64,000 bases of DNA, from NCBI GenBank assembly GCA_032622095.1, contig CP136064.1:217384205-217448204 (forward strand), read 5' to 3'. Each line of letters starts with the position of its first letter. The first letter of the stretch is position 1. Source of the DNA: Siphonodentalium dalli (lineage: Eukaryota; Mollusca; Scaphopoda; Gadilida; Siphonodentaliidae). The notes below the pieces were generated by a model. That model had not been told where the DNA came from and made no database searches. It was given only the letters and a program-made list of their open reading frames with translations. Made by a program: the position numbers and the translations under genes. Below are positions 45,901-55,963 of the stretch, piece after piece.

Positions 45901-48900
45901 TGCCCTTTATAGATTCTCATCCATGTTCTATCGGATGTTTATCACAGAAACTAAATTTCATGATTTTTGGGGTGAGGGGTAACATAATCCAAAATGTCTA
46001 AAATATGGTGACGAATTTGTCCTAGATGTTGTATATTTTATTTGTAGTATAATATTCTGAAATTTTTAAGATCTTAACCTTTGATCTGCACTGAAACAGT
46101 TTTGAGAAATTGTCTGTTTATTATTCCGAAATAATTGAAACGAGAATGATTTTATGACAAAATTTCATGCTTTTGGTACAAAAAGTGATAATTTTCAAAT
46201 TTGGTCAGCCTGGATTGCTAATATCTTCAAAATATGACAATGCCGGATGGAATGACGCCTTTATTAAGCATGTGCCTTAAATTGTATACCAGTTGGAGAG
46301 TCATGGTGAAATAATGATTGAATTTGGCCGCCATCTTGGATTTATACTGGAAACAAGGGTTAATATTGATCAGAAACCTGTTTCTAGTTCACTTCCTGAA
46401 AGAGCACACCTAACTTGACATAATATAAAAAAATGGCACTTTTGGCCAGTCCGTTCCAATATGACAAAATTTTGTCGCTAAGTCACTACACTAATTGGTT
46501 TTATAAGACATTTCATTGCGGCGGTGGTGTTAATTGCGGCATGACAGATTTTACAATTTCCATCCATATACCGGCCACCGTATTGGCAGCCATCTTCGGG
46601 TTAATATGTCACGTAGTAACCGCCGACGGCATGAAATTATCGTACATACAAATTTTATCCACCCACACTGTGTTATAGTCTTTATGCATTTCGAGAAGAT
46701 GACAAAAATAGGTTTTCGATTAGTTTTGCACTAAACTAATTAAATATTTAATTAAAAATTGGGGCCAGGAGGTGCTTTGTGTACCGGTTTCACTTAAATT
46801 TTCTAGTCGATGGATCGGGATATATATATTACATAAAACTCTAGCAGTTTATCAACGGCCGTTGTGTTAGTTAAGTCATTTTGGCAAGTAATCGTGCGTT
46901 CTTACAAATTTCACAATTCCCACCTATATACCGGCCACCATATTGGCAGCCATCTTGGGTTATTTGGCCAGTTTTTAAACAAAGACGGAACGAAATTACC
47001 GTATATACTAATTATCTCCACCCTTAATACATTATTTTCATTTTTGCCTCCCGGAAGAAGACAAAATGCATTTCAGATTATCTTTTTGGGGAAAAAATCT
47101 AAAAAAAATTAAAAACTTGAGTCAGGAGGTACATTATATAATATTGTTACTGGAATGCTCGACTGTGTCGATCTACACATATCTATTAGACAATACCTTA
47201 GCAGTCCATCAACGGTCGTTGTGTTAATTTAGCAATTTCGCACATAATCGTGCGTTCTGTGTGCCTTACACCACAGCCTGACGCCTCTCATCTTTAGAGG
47301 GGAGGGTTGATTTTTCTGCCTTTGATACAAAATAATGCGACCAACAGCGATAAGTGATATATTAGAAAGTAGCTAATTGGCAGTAGTTTTCCATAGTACA
47401 AAATAATTGGGCATAACTATCTTACTTCTGATTTTATAAGAAACGAAAGACAACGCTTTGCGTGAATCGTCATATTCTTCTCACACTAAAAATTATTTGA
47501 CGTCACATGACGTCATGACTGTCGCTCCGAGATTCAATTGTTACATGTATTACCTTACTCTGGTTATCGCCCCATTCACAGGTATCAAAATTGGACGAAT
47601 ATCTCTTCTCAAAAGGTGTGAATATACTCTGTCAAATATGTCGGCTTTATTTAATGCTAACCAAAAATGTAGGTCTCATAAATTCCCTCTCCAGGCGACA
47701 CCTATGTCCATATTTGCCTAGACTATTTGTTATTTTCTTGAAGTTCAAATGCAGTTTTTCCGACTCAGTTATAAAATAATACATTGGAACGGTCTATTAT
47801 TCATCTGGAGAGAAGTTCATGAAATATGAACAGATGACAGACTATATATAATTGCAGAAGGAATCCTATTCTTTGATGGGAAATGTTTGGATAATAAGTT
47901 CAATGAACGACCTATGGTGATTTGTTGAACTTATTTTATTTTCTGAACATTTCCTTAATGATAACTACATGTCAATGAGTATTTAGTATAGAAAGGAATA
48001 CTTTATAAATGAAACAACACAACTGAGTCTAAGGGGAAGTAAAGTTTAGCAGACATTAAAGTGATGTGAAGCACTTAGTCGGGTGATCAAATTGAAATGA
48101 AATTGAAATATTATATCCAAATTGACAAATAAAGCACACCATCATTCTTATATATCAATTAAATGCAGTGACTCTCGATCACAAAATTATTTTCGTTTGT
48201 TATCGCCAATAGTTGCGTCCCGAATCGAGAAGTAAATATTTACAATTGGGAATATTTCAGATGATTTTTTTCTATGGAGTGGTAAGGTCGATTTGCATGA
48301 GATTTTCGGCAGTGTTAGTAGAATGCCACATTCCTCCAGTTGGCATAGTGCCTTAATACTAACTGATCAGTTTCATGCACCCTAACAAGTCCATAATATG
48401 TCTTTAAATGCTTACTTAATTTGATCCAGCACGATTTTCTTTAACCTATAGCAGCCCCAGTGGTCCAATCCTTTGTGTTGCTTCGTACATAAATCACATC
48501 GAGTTGGCTTCCAGAGATGCTTCGTGTATTTATAAAACTTTTGGGGAGCTAAGTCCATAATCCCGAACGGTGGAATATGAGTCACTAAGATATCTGTATC
48601 ATGTGATATCCTATCCCAATTGTCTTCAAATTTCCCCTCACCTCTTGAGTATCCTCTTGCATATGACGTCCATCGTTTCTTCGTCCAGGGACTGCCATGG
48701 AATTTTAACCCTTCCAATGTCACAGAACTATCACACAGATAGTGTGCACTGGGAAGGAGCCTCTGAATTTCATCGGGATTTATCTGATCAAACCCCATCT
48801 CATGATTTCCTGCTACAAATACCTTATGTTTATGCGGAAGCTTGTCGAAGAATTCATTTGCAATTGAGAGAACTTGTTGATAGTCATTTGACCCAAATAA

Positions 48901-49068
48901 CCTTGACATTGAGAACTGAGAGAAGTCCCCAGAATGCACTAGAATATCGCCGTCTGGTATGTGAGGTAGGTACTCGTCATGGTGCATGTGGGTGTCTGAG
49001 ATGTGTACTACCCGTACCTTCTTTGAGCAGTTGTCGCTGTCCCCAATAGATTGTATCCTAGTTTCCAT
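36779..49068 (-). CDS. Metallophosphoesterase-domain protein, two coding exons, 11.5 kb intron
   Basis: A calcineurin-like metallophosphoesterase of the MPPED/239FB type, a predicted cytosolic metal-dependent phosphodiesterase with unknown natural substrate. Exons 49068-48416 and 36905-36779 join in phase (Lys218 split AA/A) to give 259 residues. Metal-ligand motifs in order: SDTH (Asp25, His27), GDF (Asp48), GNHE (Asn88, His89), THIPP (His164) and GHVH (His226, His228). The last motif is present only if the distant exon is used, which is strong support for that exon. HWGC before the intron is also family-typical. The minus-strand start at 49068 follows a good acceptor (49083-49086 read as ccag), so a 5' non-coding exon probably lies upstream. 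The intron holds a 10.35 kb inverted-repeat element and two MITEs. Confidence 0.9.
36906..37368. other. Intron segment before the giant inverted repeat
   Basis: AT-rich intronic sequence between the last-exon acceptor and the left end of the 10.35 kb element. No feature was recognised. Confidence 0.5.
38663..41530. other. Left-arm segment without counterpart in the right arm
   Basis: Its edges fall where right-arm pairing stops ('gccgtcattgcggcc' near 38642) and resumes ('tttagtgtagtgac' near 41530). It is either an insertion into the left arm or a deletion from the right. No terminal repeats are evident. A 134-residue open frame at 39388-38984 (minus) contains CFKCGCCSECEQ but matches nothing I recognise. 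Confidence 0.5.
42914..43156 (-). pseudogene. C-terminal Cys-rich part of the element-borne gene, left-arm copy
   Basis: Reads CSELIKCCCKSQTCNRCKC and then CRCNCV, a run of CxC and CxxC pairs, then GDYNMTIFELLSISWY before the stop. The mirror copy in the right arm (44830-45075) encodes the same residues, interrupted by a frameshift. The left copy keeps the Cys-rich frame but has lost the upstream catalytic-like domain, a deletion of about 780 bp relative to the right arm. Confidence 0.7.
43441..43740. other. Central spacer of the giant inverted repeat
   Basis: The 300 bp loop between the innermost arms. Minus-strand open frames cross it, but no protein was recognised. Confidence 0.5.
43844..45090 (+). 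pseudogene. Broken gene with nuclease-like acidic motifs and Cys-rich tail, right-arm copy
   Basis: Two open segments (43844-44104 and 44141-44452) followed by a frameshift near 44400. In order: GRKVGGQTKIKKKWNDFLRH; QEEADIRIVPHIIHALSCG; RIVDTDVLLMVIGLF; then, in another frame, FHSISGFDTTLFFHIKGRK; then a Cys-rich block CSELIKCCCKS at about 44840. This order (EEADTRI, DTDV, GCDTT, Cys-rich tail) matches a large uncharacterised protein family, very abundant in repeat-rich invertebrate gene sets, that I recall but cannot name. The acidic triplet is reminiscent of FEN/XPG-like PIN nucleases (EAEA, DxD, GxD); that link is inference. Several stops and shifts make it non-functional here. Confidence 0.7.
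47790..47998. mobile_element. 'ggaaatgttcag' hairpin MITE, copy 6
   Basis: 'gatgggaaatgtttggataa' pairs with 'ttttctgaacatttcc' near 47940-47956. It ends in the terminal repeat 'tatttagtatagaa'. Reverse orientation to the copy at 33026. Located in the metallophosphoesterase intron. Confidence 0.7.
48056..48407. mobile_element. TTAA-bounded 340 bp element, copy B, next to a splice donor
   Basis: Full-length match to 25201-25548, with TTAA at 48056-48059 and 48404-48407. Its end lies 7 bases inside the intron from the metallophosphoesterase donor (GT at 48415-48414). The element therefore almost touches the exon and supplies most of the donor-proximal intron. Confidence 0.75.
48416..49068 (-). 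CDS. Metallophosphoesterase exon with start codon (residues 1-218)
   Basis: Encodes VVHISDTHMHHDEYLP, DILVHSGDFS, FVAGNHEMGFD and DILVTHIPPFG. On the minus strand the exon probably opens at 49082 after 'attttttttccag'. It ends '...caaattaa/gtaagc' at 48416. Reading straight on gives a stop at 48412-48414, one codon past the donor, so an unspliced transcript would make a protein lacking the final GHxH motif. Confidence 0.92.
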
Positions 49069-49129
49069 TATCTAAGATCTATCTGGAAAAAAAATAATTG
49101 AAAGAGAATAACATTAAATTTCAGTTTAA

Positions 49130-49639
49130 AGGCCCACTTAATTTTCAAACCTCCAGATCACATATATGACATATATAAAATATATGCCATATTATATACT
49201 ATTTGAAAGAGGAAACTCCAAAACATTGTATTGTCAACTTATCTGGTGTAATAAACTGTGAAAATGTTTTGTTGAGCTACCAACGTGTTTTTGTCATCTA
49301 GATTTTAGTAAAAAGTGTATTATTTTCAATGGACGGTGAATAACTCTATATTTTAAATATAGAGTTATTCCCCTTCCATTGAAAATACATCTTTAGTTTA
49401 AATTCTGTTGCGTTATGGCAGTCAAAATGGGGGAATCTTTCTATGATTTCAACTGTTTTCTATTTCTCTATGGGCATGTTCTGAGACACAGAATGGTGAT
49501 GAATTATAGTATTTTAATCATATTTTATGGCTTAGATTGTTATTAAAACAGTATATCAAGTCACTATAAAAAGATAATCAGTGACTAGAAAATACCTGGG
49601 ACTACTATACACACTAGTCCCAGAAAATACAATGGGCCT
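49130..49639. mobile_element. AGGCCCACTTAATTTTC element, copy 1 (TTAA duplication)
   Basis: TTAA at 49126-49129 and 49640-49643. The left end is AGGCCCACTTAATTTTC; the right end is degraded and carries an extra small palindrome ('ctgggactactatacac' near 49594). A central inverted pair, 'aataactctatattttaaat' and 'atagagttattcccc', lies near 49340-49375. Related to 52816-53259 and 54203-54654. It lies just upstream of the metallophosphoesterase coding exon. Confidence 0.8.
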
Positions 49640-49770
49640 TTAATTTGAGATTTGGCATGAGAGAATCCATCACACACTTTAATCCAAAAAGATATAATTA
49701 GACTCATGAAAGAGTCATCTGACTTGAAATTAGGGTTTATTTGACTTTTTCAGATGGGTATCATAATGAC

Positions 49771-50700
49771 TAGTCCAAGTCTTCTTGTACTAAAACCAGC
49801 TAAGATATTGGGATGGCGATGCTGGCGTTTAGTCCAAGACCGCTTGCATACCAATCCTACCACACGACTTACGCCCACGATCTGTGGCGGGAATCTGTGG
49901 TGTATTTTACTCGATTTACCTAGCAAATCAATACATGATGCTATATACATCGGAAAGGCTTACATCTTATGGTCACAATGGTGTATAATAATCTAACTTT
50001 AATGTTAAATTACACATAGAATATTCCGGTTGATTGCCATAAACATCGTTGTTTTTTCTGTTTGTTTACTTAACTGAAAGCCGAACTCAGGTTCCGAAGA
50101 ACTTCGGCATTGTCCGGTGTTTGTTTTGGCCGAGACGAATTCGATACAAACAAAATGGCGGCCCCCATGATATTCTAATGGTCATTGTGTTTACACTGTT
50201 TTAAACTGTGAGATGGTTATAATTCCCGTAATTTATTTAATGTATTACATTTATATCTTCAATATGTATTTAATCTATGTATTTATTTATTTATTGTCAC
50301 GTATAATTACGATTACAATGGAGAATTCATCGTGCGTGGTTGATTGAAAATCTACGGAATATTTTCACCGGAAAATGCCGAACGCAGTTCGCAAGGTCAA
50401 CTGAGTTCGCATACTTTAAAAAATATGTAAACACTGCGGCAAAAGTTTCTTTTCACATTAAATTACCGCTTTCAATTCACAACCGATGTGGGTTTCAGAT
50501 CAAATAGCATGTCTTCTGCGGAAAATATCCGTTTATTGTCGCAATTGTGATATTTTATTTCATATAATTGTGGTTTTATTTGAGCGGGTCACTAACGCTT
50601 AAGCCGTGTCATAAGCGAGCATATAGGGCGGTCTTGGACTAAACGCCAGCATCGCCATCCCAATATCTTAGCTGGTTTTAGTACAAGAAGACTTGGACTA
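49771..50700. mobile_element. 930 bp TAGTCCAA element: 73 bp perfect TIRs, 9 bp target duplication
   Basis: The first 73 bases (TAGTCCAAGTCTTCTTGTAC onward) are the exact complement of the last 73. CATAATGAC flanks both ends (49762-49770 and 50701-50709). Perfect arms and a perfect duplication imply a recent insertion. The interior includes a CpG-rich patch with 'ggcattgtccggtgtttg' and 'acaaaatggcggcccccatg' near 50130-50170. That patch looks like a host promoter/first-exon fragment, but it encodes only seven residues. No transposase. It shares its end sequence and duplication size with 690-840. A Mutator-like origin is likely. Confidence 0.9.
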
Positions 50701-50709
50701 CATAATGAC

Positions 50710-51240
50710 CTGCACCCACTTAAACATTATGAAACACAACGCACAAGCTTCACATGGTCGTTTGAAATCCAGGAAAGATGTGGATCTCCATGAATGTACA
50801 CATATGTTATGTAAAGACAGCAAAGTCCGAGTTAAACAACGGTAAAATATCAAAAGCATGTTATATATTTGATATTTCAATTAATTCCTACAAAATCTGT
50901 TTCCGGATGATAAATATGTCCCCTTGATCTACACTGGAAATTTAATGCCTTCAGACAAAATGTTACTCAAGGTATGTCACAAGTTCAATCTAGCTCTGTC
51001 AACCAAAACATGATTTTGAATTGAAATTCAGTATTGAGATAACAGTGTGCTGACAGCCTAACAACAAGATGGACAAAACTCACTAACTGGGAATATCATC
51101 AAGTAAATAAGGAGGTTCAATATTTCATTATATTTTAGTGTATAATCCTAAATTGGTTCCCCATTTCCATATTTATTGAAATATCAATTTTCATTATCCT
51201 GAAAGCAGGGACATGGGGCGGGGGTGTGGTTTGGTCAAAA
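50710..51240. other. Non-coding, nothing recognised
   Basis: AT-rich, single-copy within the window. No exon was identified. Confidence 0.4.
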
Positions 51241-51998
51241 TGTTCATGTCTGAGTCAAGTTGGAAATTTCCGGCCAAACATATGTTGAGATTGTTCCAAT
51301 TGAATTTCCAACAAATATTATCTGATGTGAAAAGTTTAGGCCAAGATTCAAATATCTTCATACTCTCAACTGAAATTACCATCGGAAATTTTCCTTAACC
51401 CTATGGTGGTCTTAGGTAGGAAATTGTTCCAATTGAATTTCCAACCAATATTATCTGATGTGAAAAGTTTAGGCCAAGATTCAAATATCTTAATTCATAC
51501 TCTCAACTTTCCCTACGGTGGTCTACTGGTCTTAGGTAGGAAATTTTGAGGAATCAATTGGAAAATTCCAACCCAAGGTGGAGGCGTACAAATGAAAATG
51601 GGAAATATGGTCTATCGATGTTCATGTTCATGTCTGAGTCAAGTTGGAAATTTCAGGCCAAACATATGTTGAGATTGTTCCAATTGAATTTCCAACAAAT
51701 ATTATCTGATGTGTAAAGTTTAGGCCAAGATTCAAATATCTTCATACTCTCAACTGAACTGACCATTGCAAATTTTCCTTAACCCTATGGCCGGGTGGTC
51801 TTAGGTAGGTGATTGTTCCAATTGAATTTCCAACCAATATTATCTGATGTGAAAAGTTTAGGCCAAGATTCAGATATCTTAATTCATACTCTCAACTTTC
51901 CCTATTGTGGTCTTAGGTAGGACATTTTGAGGTATCAATTGGAAAATTCCAACCCAAGGTGGAGGCGTACAAATGAAAATGGGAAATATGGTCTATCG
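51241..51998. repeat. 384 bp tandem duplication with internal half-repeats
   Basis: The units 51241-51618 and 51625-51998 both begin 'tgttcatgtctgagtcaagt' and end 'gggaaatatggtctatcga'. Within each unit a block of about 135 bp ('attgttccaattgaatttcc' ... 'catactctcaact') appears twice, so the array arose in two steps. Differences between the units are few. Confidence 0.9.
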
Positions 51999-52811
51999 AA
52001 ATTAAGGGGGGGGGGGGTAAATTGTGCAGTGGGAAAACAAATACCATCTGGCAATATCCCTGCCTAAAAGTTTCCTGGCCATTATGTCCCATCACTGGCC
52101 ATTATGTCCCATCACTCTCCCTTGCTCTGCTCCAACCCAAAATATTACCATGTCAGTAGTCACACGTACCCCACGTGACCCCATCTTTCCACAGTCCTGA
52201 ATCAGTTAAAAAAAAGTTTTGGATGGTTCATCAGAATATTCTAATACATATGCATACTTATCCACTAACCATGAAATAACAGGCTATCCAACGATAACCT
52301 CTGAAAATGCCAGGTATGTCAGAGTATATGAAACAATATCCTGTATATATAACGTGGTTATGTTTACGTCAATCCCTCTATGTCATATCTATATTTATCC
52401 CAACATTATCATATCTATATTTATCGATCCAAATTAAGTGATGCTTTGAAGCAAATAGTACGGTACTCACTTTAATAGTGATTCGAATCAAATTTGACTT
52501 CGAATTGGCTTTGCGCCCTACAACAGTTTAAGGCACGTTACATTTATGTTAGCTAAGTTTTAAAAAACATTTCGCAAGAAAAAGGACAAATTTCATTTTG
52601 TTTGTTTACGGAAGTTAAATGCGTAACCACGTGAGTGTCACGTGGCAAGTTCAATATCGCATATTTAAAAGAGACATGTCTTTAATTTGTGAGGTATTAC
52701 CATTTTGTCATTTTGTATCAGATTGGAGAGGTGTATAATTAAAACTTGTTTTGCGACCAAGAAGGAAGTCTTGTGGACATTTTATATCGCTGCAGCTTGC
52801 CCAGCAGCAGA
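51999..52811. other. Non-coding with a poly-G run
   Basis: A G homopolymer starts near 52006. Two copies of 'ggccattatgtcccatcac' lie at 52078 and 52096. No gene was recognised. Confidence 0.45.
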
Positions 52812-52815
52812 TTAA

Positions 52816-53259
52816 AGGCCCACTTAATTTTCGAAACCCCAGATTACTTTATACAAAATATATGCCATATTATATACCGTTTGAAAGAGGAAGCTATAAA
52901 ACACTGTATTATCAACTTATCCGGTGTAATAAACTGTGGACATGTTGTTTTTGTTGAGTTTTGTCATCAAGATTGAAGTAAAAATCAGTATTATTTTCAA
53001 TACAGGGGGAATAACTCTATATATTAACGATAGTGTTCTTCCCCTTTCATTGAAAAAGATTCAATTCTGTTGCATTCTGGATGTCAGAAGAGGAAGTCTT
53101 CAGCAGTTTTCTATTTCTCTGTGGGCATCTTCTGGGACACAGGTGTTTCAAATAATGATGAATTATAGTATTTTAATCATATTTTATGGCATGTTATTAA
53201 ACCCGTATATCAAGTCACTATAAAAAAAATAATCGGAGACTCGAAAATTAAGTGGGCCT
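52816..53259. mobile_element. AGGCCCACTTAATTTTCGA element, copy 2 (TTAA duplication)
   Basis: 444 bp. TTAA at 52812-52815 and 53260-53263. The perfect terminal repeats AGGCCCACTTAATTTTCGA and TCGAAAATTAAGTGGGCCT make this the reference copy. Internal motifs 'tatatgccatattatatac', 'gtgtaataaactgtgg' and 'ttttctatttctctgtggg' are shared with copies 1 and 3. Confidence 0.9.
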
Positions 53260-53263
53260 TTAA

Positions 53264-53824
53264 TATTAATGTACGGTACTTGTTATATATACCGGCCGTT
53301 CGTGTCCTCCATTGGGTTTATATGCCATTCATAACGCAATATAAAATACAATGTGTATATTGTTCAGTAGCTCTCGTTGGCGGAAACATTTTTGTGTGTT
53401 TATCGGCGATTAATTCGTCCCGAATTTAAGAAGTAAATATGTTTACAGTTTTATTATATTAATTTTCCCACCTGCTGTAGAGCTGATACTAATGTGAAAT
53501 TGAATTTAATTGATCATAGTAATTCCCATTTTCTGATGATATGGCACTTGAACAATAAATTCTTGTCACCTTGTTTCACTACTAGTACTTTTGCGCACTT
53601 GCATGGTCCGTTGTGTTTTTCTGAAATCGTGCAAAAAATTGGTGTTGTTGGATATTGGTAGATTGCCACATATAGATCATAACCAAACTTCATATGGATC
53701 TTCGGGTGGTGACCTCTAGATAATTATTTTCCGAATTTCGTTGGACAAGATGGTGGCCAGCATAACTTGAAGTTCATACCATCGCGACACACCCTGCAGT
53801 CTGACTGCGTTCAGTATAACATTA
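53264..53824. repeat. Remnants of two other families
   Basis: About 53330-53470 matches the interior of the TTAA-bounded element at 48056 ('tttatcggcgattaattcg', 'aagaagtaaatatgtttac'). About 53640-53800 is a single diverged unit of the 13.2-14.2 kb tandem family ('aaacttcatatggatcttcg', 'gacacaccctgcagtctg'). Confidence 0.55.
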
Positions 53825-54198
53825 GGGTATAGGTTCATACACTGGCAAATTTGCATGGTATGGTTTGCAGGCATTTTGTCGTAGAAAACGATATGCATCT
53901 GTGCCATAGCTAACTACATGCGAAGTAAAATCTCTGTAGTTCTACTATTAACGATGCTACTGGAATTTGAGTGTAAAAATCATGCAATTGTCTTGCAAAA
54001 ATTAATCATACAGGTATTTGAAGGCAAATTCCAGTAGGACTGTTACAAGTGGAACAAGATAAATGTTACTTATCATGTCTTTCGCTTAGATGCATGTTAT
54101 GTGCACGTTTCCGTTCATATTCTGGCAGCATGTGGTTTTCTATGACGAAATGCCCGCAGAAACATACCGTGCAAACTTGCCAGCGTATGAACGTACCC
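53825..54198. mobile_element. GGGTA...TACCC inverted-repeat element abutting the next one
   Basis: The ends are inverted over about 80 bp: 'ggttcatacactggcaaatt' near 53832 against 'acttgccagcgtatgaacg' near 54174, and 'cattttgtcgtagaaaac' against 'gttttctatgacgaaatg'. The right end stops exactly at the TTAA (54199-54202) that begins the next element. The left flank is ATTA, a probable degraded TTAA. Confidence 0.65.
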
Positions 54199-54202
54199 TT
54201 AA

Positions 54203-54654
54203 AGGCCCACTTAATTTTCGAGTATCCGATTATTATTTTTACAGTGACTTGATATACGGTTTTAATAACAATCTATGCCATAAAATATGATTAAAATACT
54301 ATAATTCATCACTATTTGAAACATCTGTGTCTCAGAAGATGCCCACAGAGAAATAGAAAACTGCTGAAGACTCCCCCCCCCCCCCCCCCCTCCCGACATC
54401 CTGAATGCAACAGAATTCAATCTTTTTCAACGAAAGGGGAAGAACTCTATCGTTAATATATATAGAGTTATTCCCCCTGCATTGAAAATAATACTGATTT
54501 TTACTTCAATCTTGATGACAAAACTCAACAAAAACAACATGTCCACAGTTTATTACACAATGTTTTGGAGCTTCCTCTTTCAAATGGTATATAATATGGC
54601 ATACATTTTGTATAAAGTAATCTAGGGGTTCGAAAATTATGTGCCCATGGGCCT
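54203..54654. mobile_element. AGGCCCACTTAATTTTCGA element, copy 3 (inverted)
   Basis: TTAA at 54199-54202 and 54655-54658. Reverse orientation relative to copy 2. A poly-C run starts near 54374, and the internal hairpin 'gaactctatcgttaatatat' is at about 54442. The right end is slightly altered ('ttatgtgcccatgggcct'). Confidence 0.85.
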
Positions 54655-54706
54655 TTAACGCCTCTCCAATTTGAGCTATATATATACAGCGTCATCGACA
54701 CTTTAA

Positions 54707-55085
54707 AGGTACTCAATCCGATTAAGCACCCCCTAATTACTATATCTTTGGCTTCGGGGGTAAAAAATATTTGATTCGAGTCGAGGAACCCACACATCAA
54801 AGCTCAGAGTGATCAGATATCGATTTTTGAAGTTCGTTAATTTCTCGAGATTTGGGCCAGTAATTTAGTCTGCCTCATGGTCAAACAGACAAATTACGGG
54901 TGTAAGATGGATAACTCTAAAATCAAGTGGTTATTATTGTTAATAACTAACAACTTGATTTTAGAGTATCGATATCTGATCGCTCTGAGCTTTGATGTGT
55001 GGGTTCCTCGACTCGAATCAAATATTTTTTACCCCCGAAGCCAAAGAAATAGTAATTTAGGTGTGCTTAATCGGATTGAGTACCT
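54707..55085. mobile_element. 379 bp near-perfect palindrome with TTAA duplication
   Basis: TTAA at 54703-54706 and 55086-55089. The arms of about 125 bp run from AGGTACTCAATCCGATTAAG to its complement CTTAATCGGATTGAGTACCT, with only a few mismatches. A second inner inverted pair, 'aactctaaaatcaag' and 'cttgattttagagt', lies in the loop. A single strand could fold almost completely. Confidence 0.9.
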
Positions 55086-55089
55086 TTAA

Positions 55090-55963
55090 TTTCCTATTCT
55101 TGCAAGGAGGAATCATCTAAATTATTTATCGTCGATGTATGTTGTAAATTAATAGTAATCGACATAATTAAATATGCTGAATCCCATGCAATCAACAATG
55201 AAAGACATACACTGCATGGTAGAAATTCAGTCCAATAATATAAAACACAAATGTTGTACATGTATTACACAATTAGTAAAGTGTGCAAAGGAATACTAAT
55301 AATTAAAAAAATTGTGTTTTGTGGTATGTGGGCCCTGCATTATATATAGAGTGCATGCGAAAGACGCGTGTAAGAATGCGTTTGTGGTTGTGTGGTAAGG
55401 GGAGGGCGGGGCGGGGCGAGATGGGAGACAGAAAGAGAGGGAGGTAGAAAGGGAGAGAGAATTAAAATTCCGGAAATGTAGATTGGTTTCGTGCAGTTTT
55501 GTACAGGGTTGGGATTTTGTGCTCGTGCATTCTTGCAGTGAAGTTTTGCGGTATAACACGCCCCCACGAAAACGAAGATAATTTAGTCACGTCTCTATAT
55601 ATTATTATATTATGTGCAATTCTGTCGGAAACCTTGTTTGGATTTGAGAAATCATATTACCGAAACTAAATCAGTTGTTCTACGTTAGTCAATATTGACA
55701 AAATATTACACCCACGTGGGTCTACCCCTTGTCAGCATAACGTCCATTTTCGCCTGGAAACCACCGCCTTATCGGCTCTAATACACTTCCAGTGTTTGCA
55801 AAGTAAACAGTCTTACAAAAACGTAATGGCTCAGACGAAAGGCATGACACGTCTCTAAAAGAAACGATTAGGCACTTTGTTCGACCCCCAACTTGACCTG
55901 GTATATCCTTGTCATCGTGCAAACTGAGATAACATTTTCGATGCATGACCTTCATATATATAT
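55090..55963. other. Non-coding, purine-rich patch only
   Basis: A G/A-rich segment lies at 55395-55465 ('agaaagagagggaggtagaa'). No exon or repeat family was recognised. Confidence 0.4.

Larger units (their letters stand above)
37369..47720. mobile_element. 10.35 kb inverted-repeat (foldback) element in the intron
   Basis: The outer ends are inverted: 'ggcaaatatggacatagg' at 37371 and 'cctatgtccatatttgcc' ending at 47718. Pairing continues inward through 37369-38660 with 46500-47720, 41535-43000 with 45020-46490, 43000-43290 with 44680-45020, and 43290-43440 with 43740-43905, centring near 43590. The arms are therefore two diverged head-to-head copies of a roughly 4 kb unit. The left arm has 2.86 kb not found in the right (38663-41530) and lacks about 780 bp present in the right. 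The outer parts carry subterminal direct repeats with 'acaacggccgttg' and 'atggctgccaatatggtgg'. No clear target duplication was seen. Confidence 0.85.

Noticed and set aside
48570-49049. 159-residue plus-strand frame
   Set aside because: It is the antisense shadow of the metallophosphoesterase exon, which has clear metal-binding motifs.
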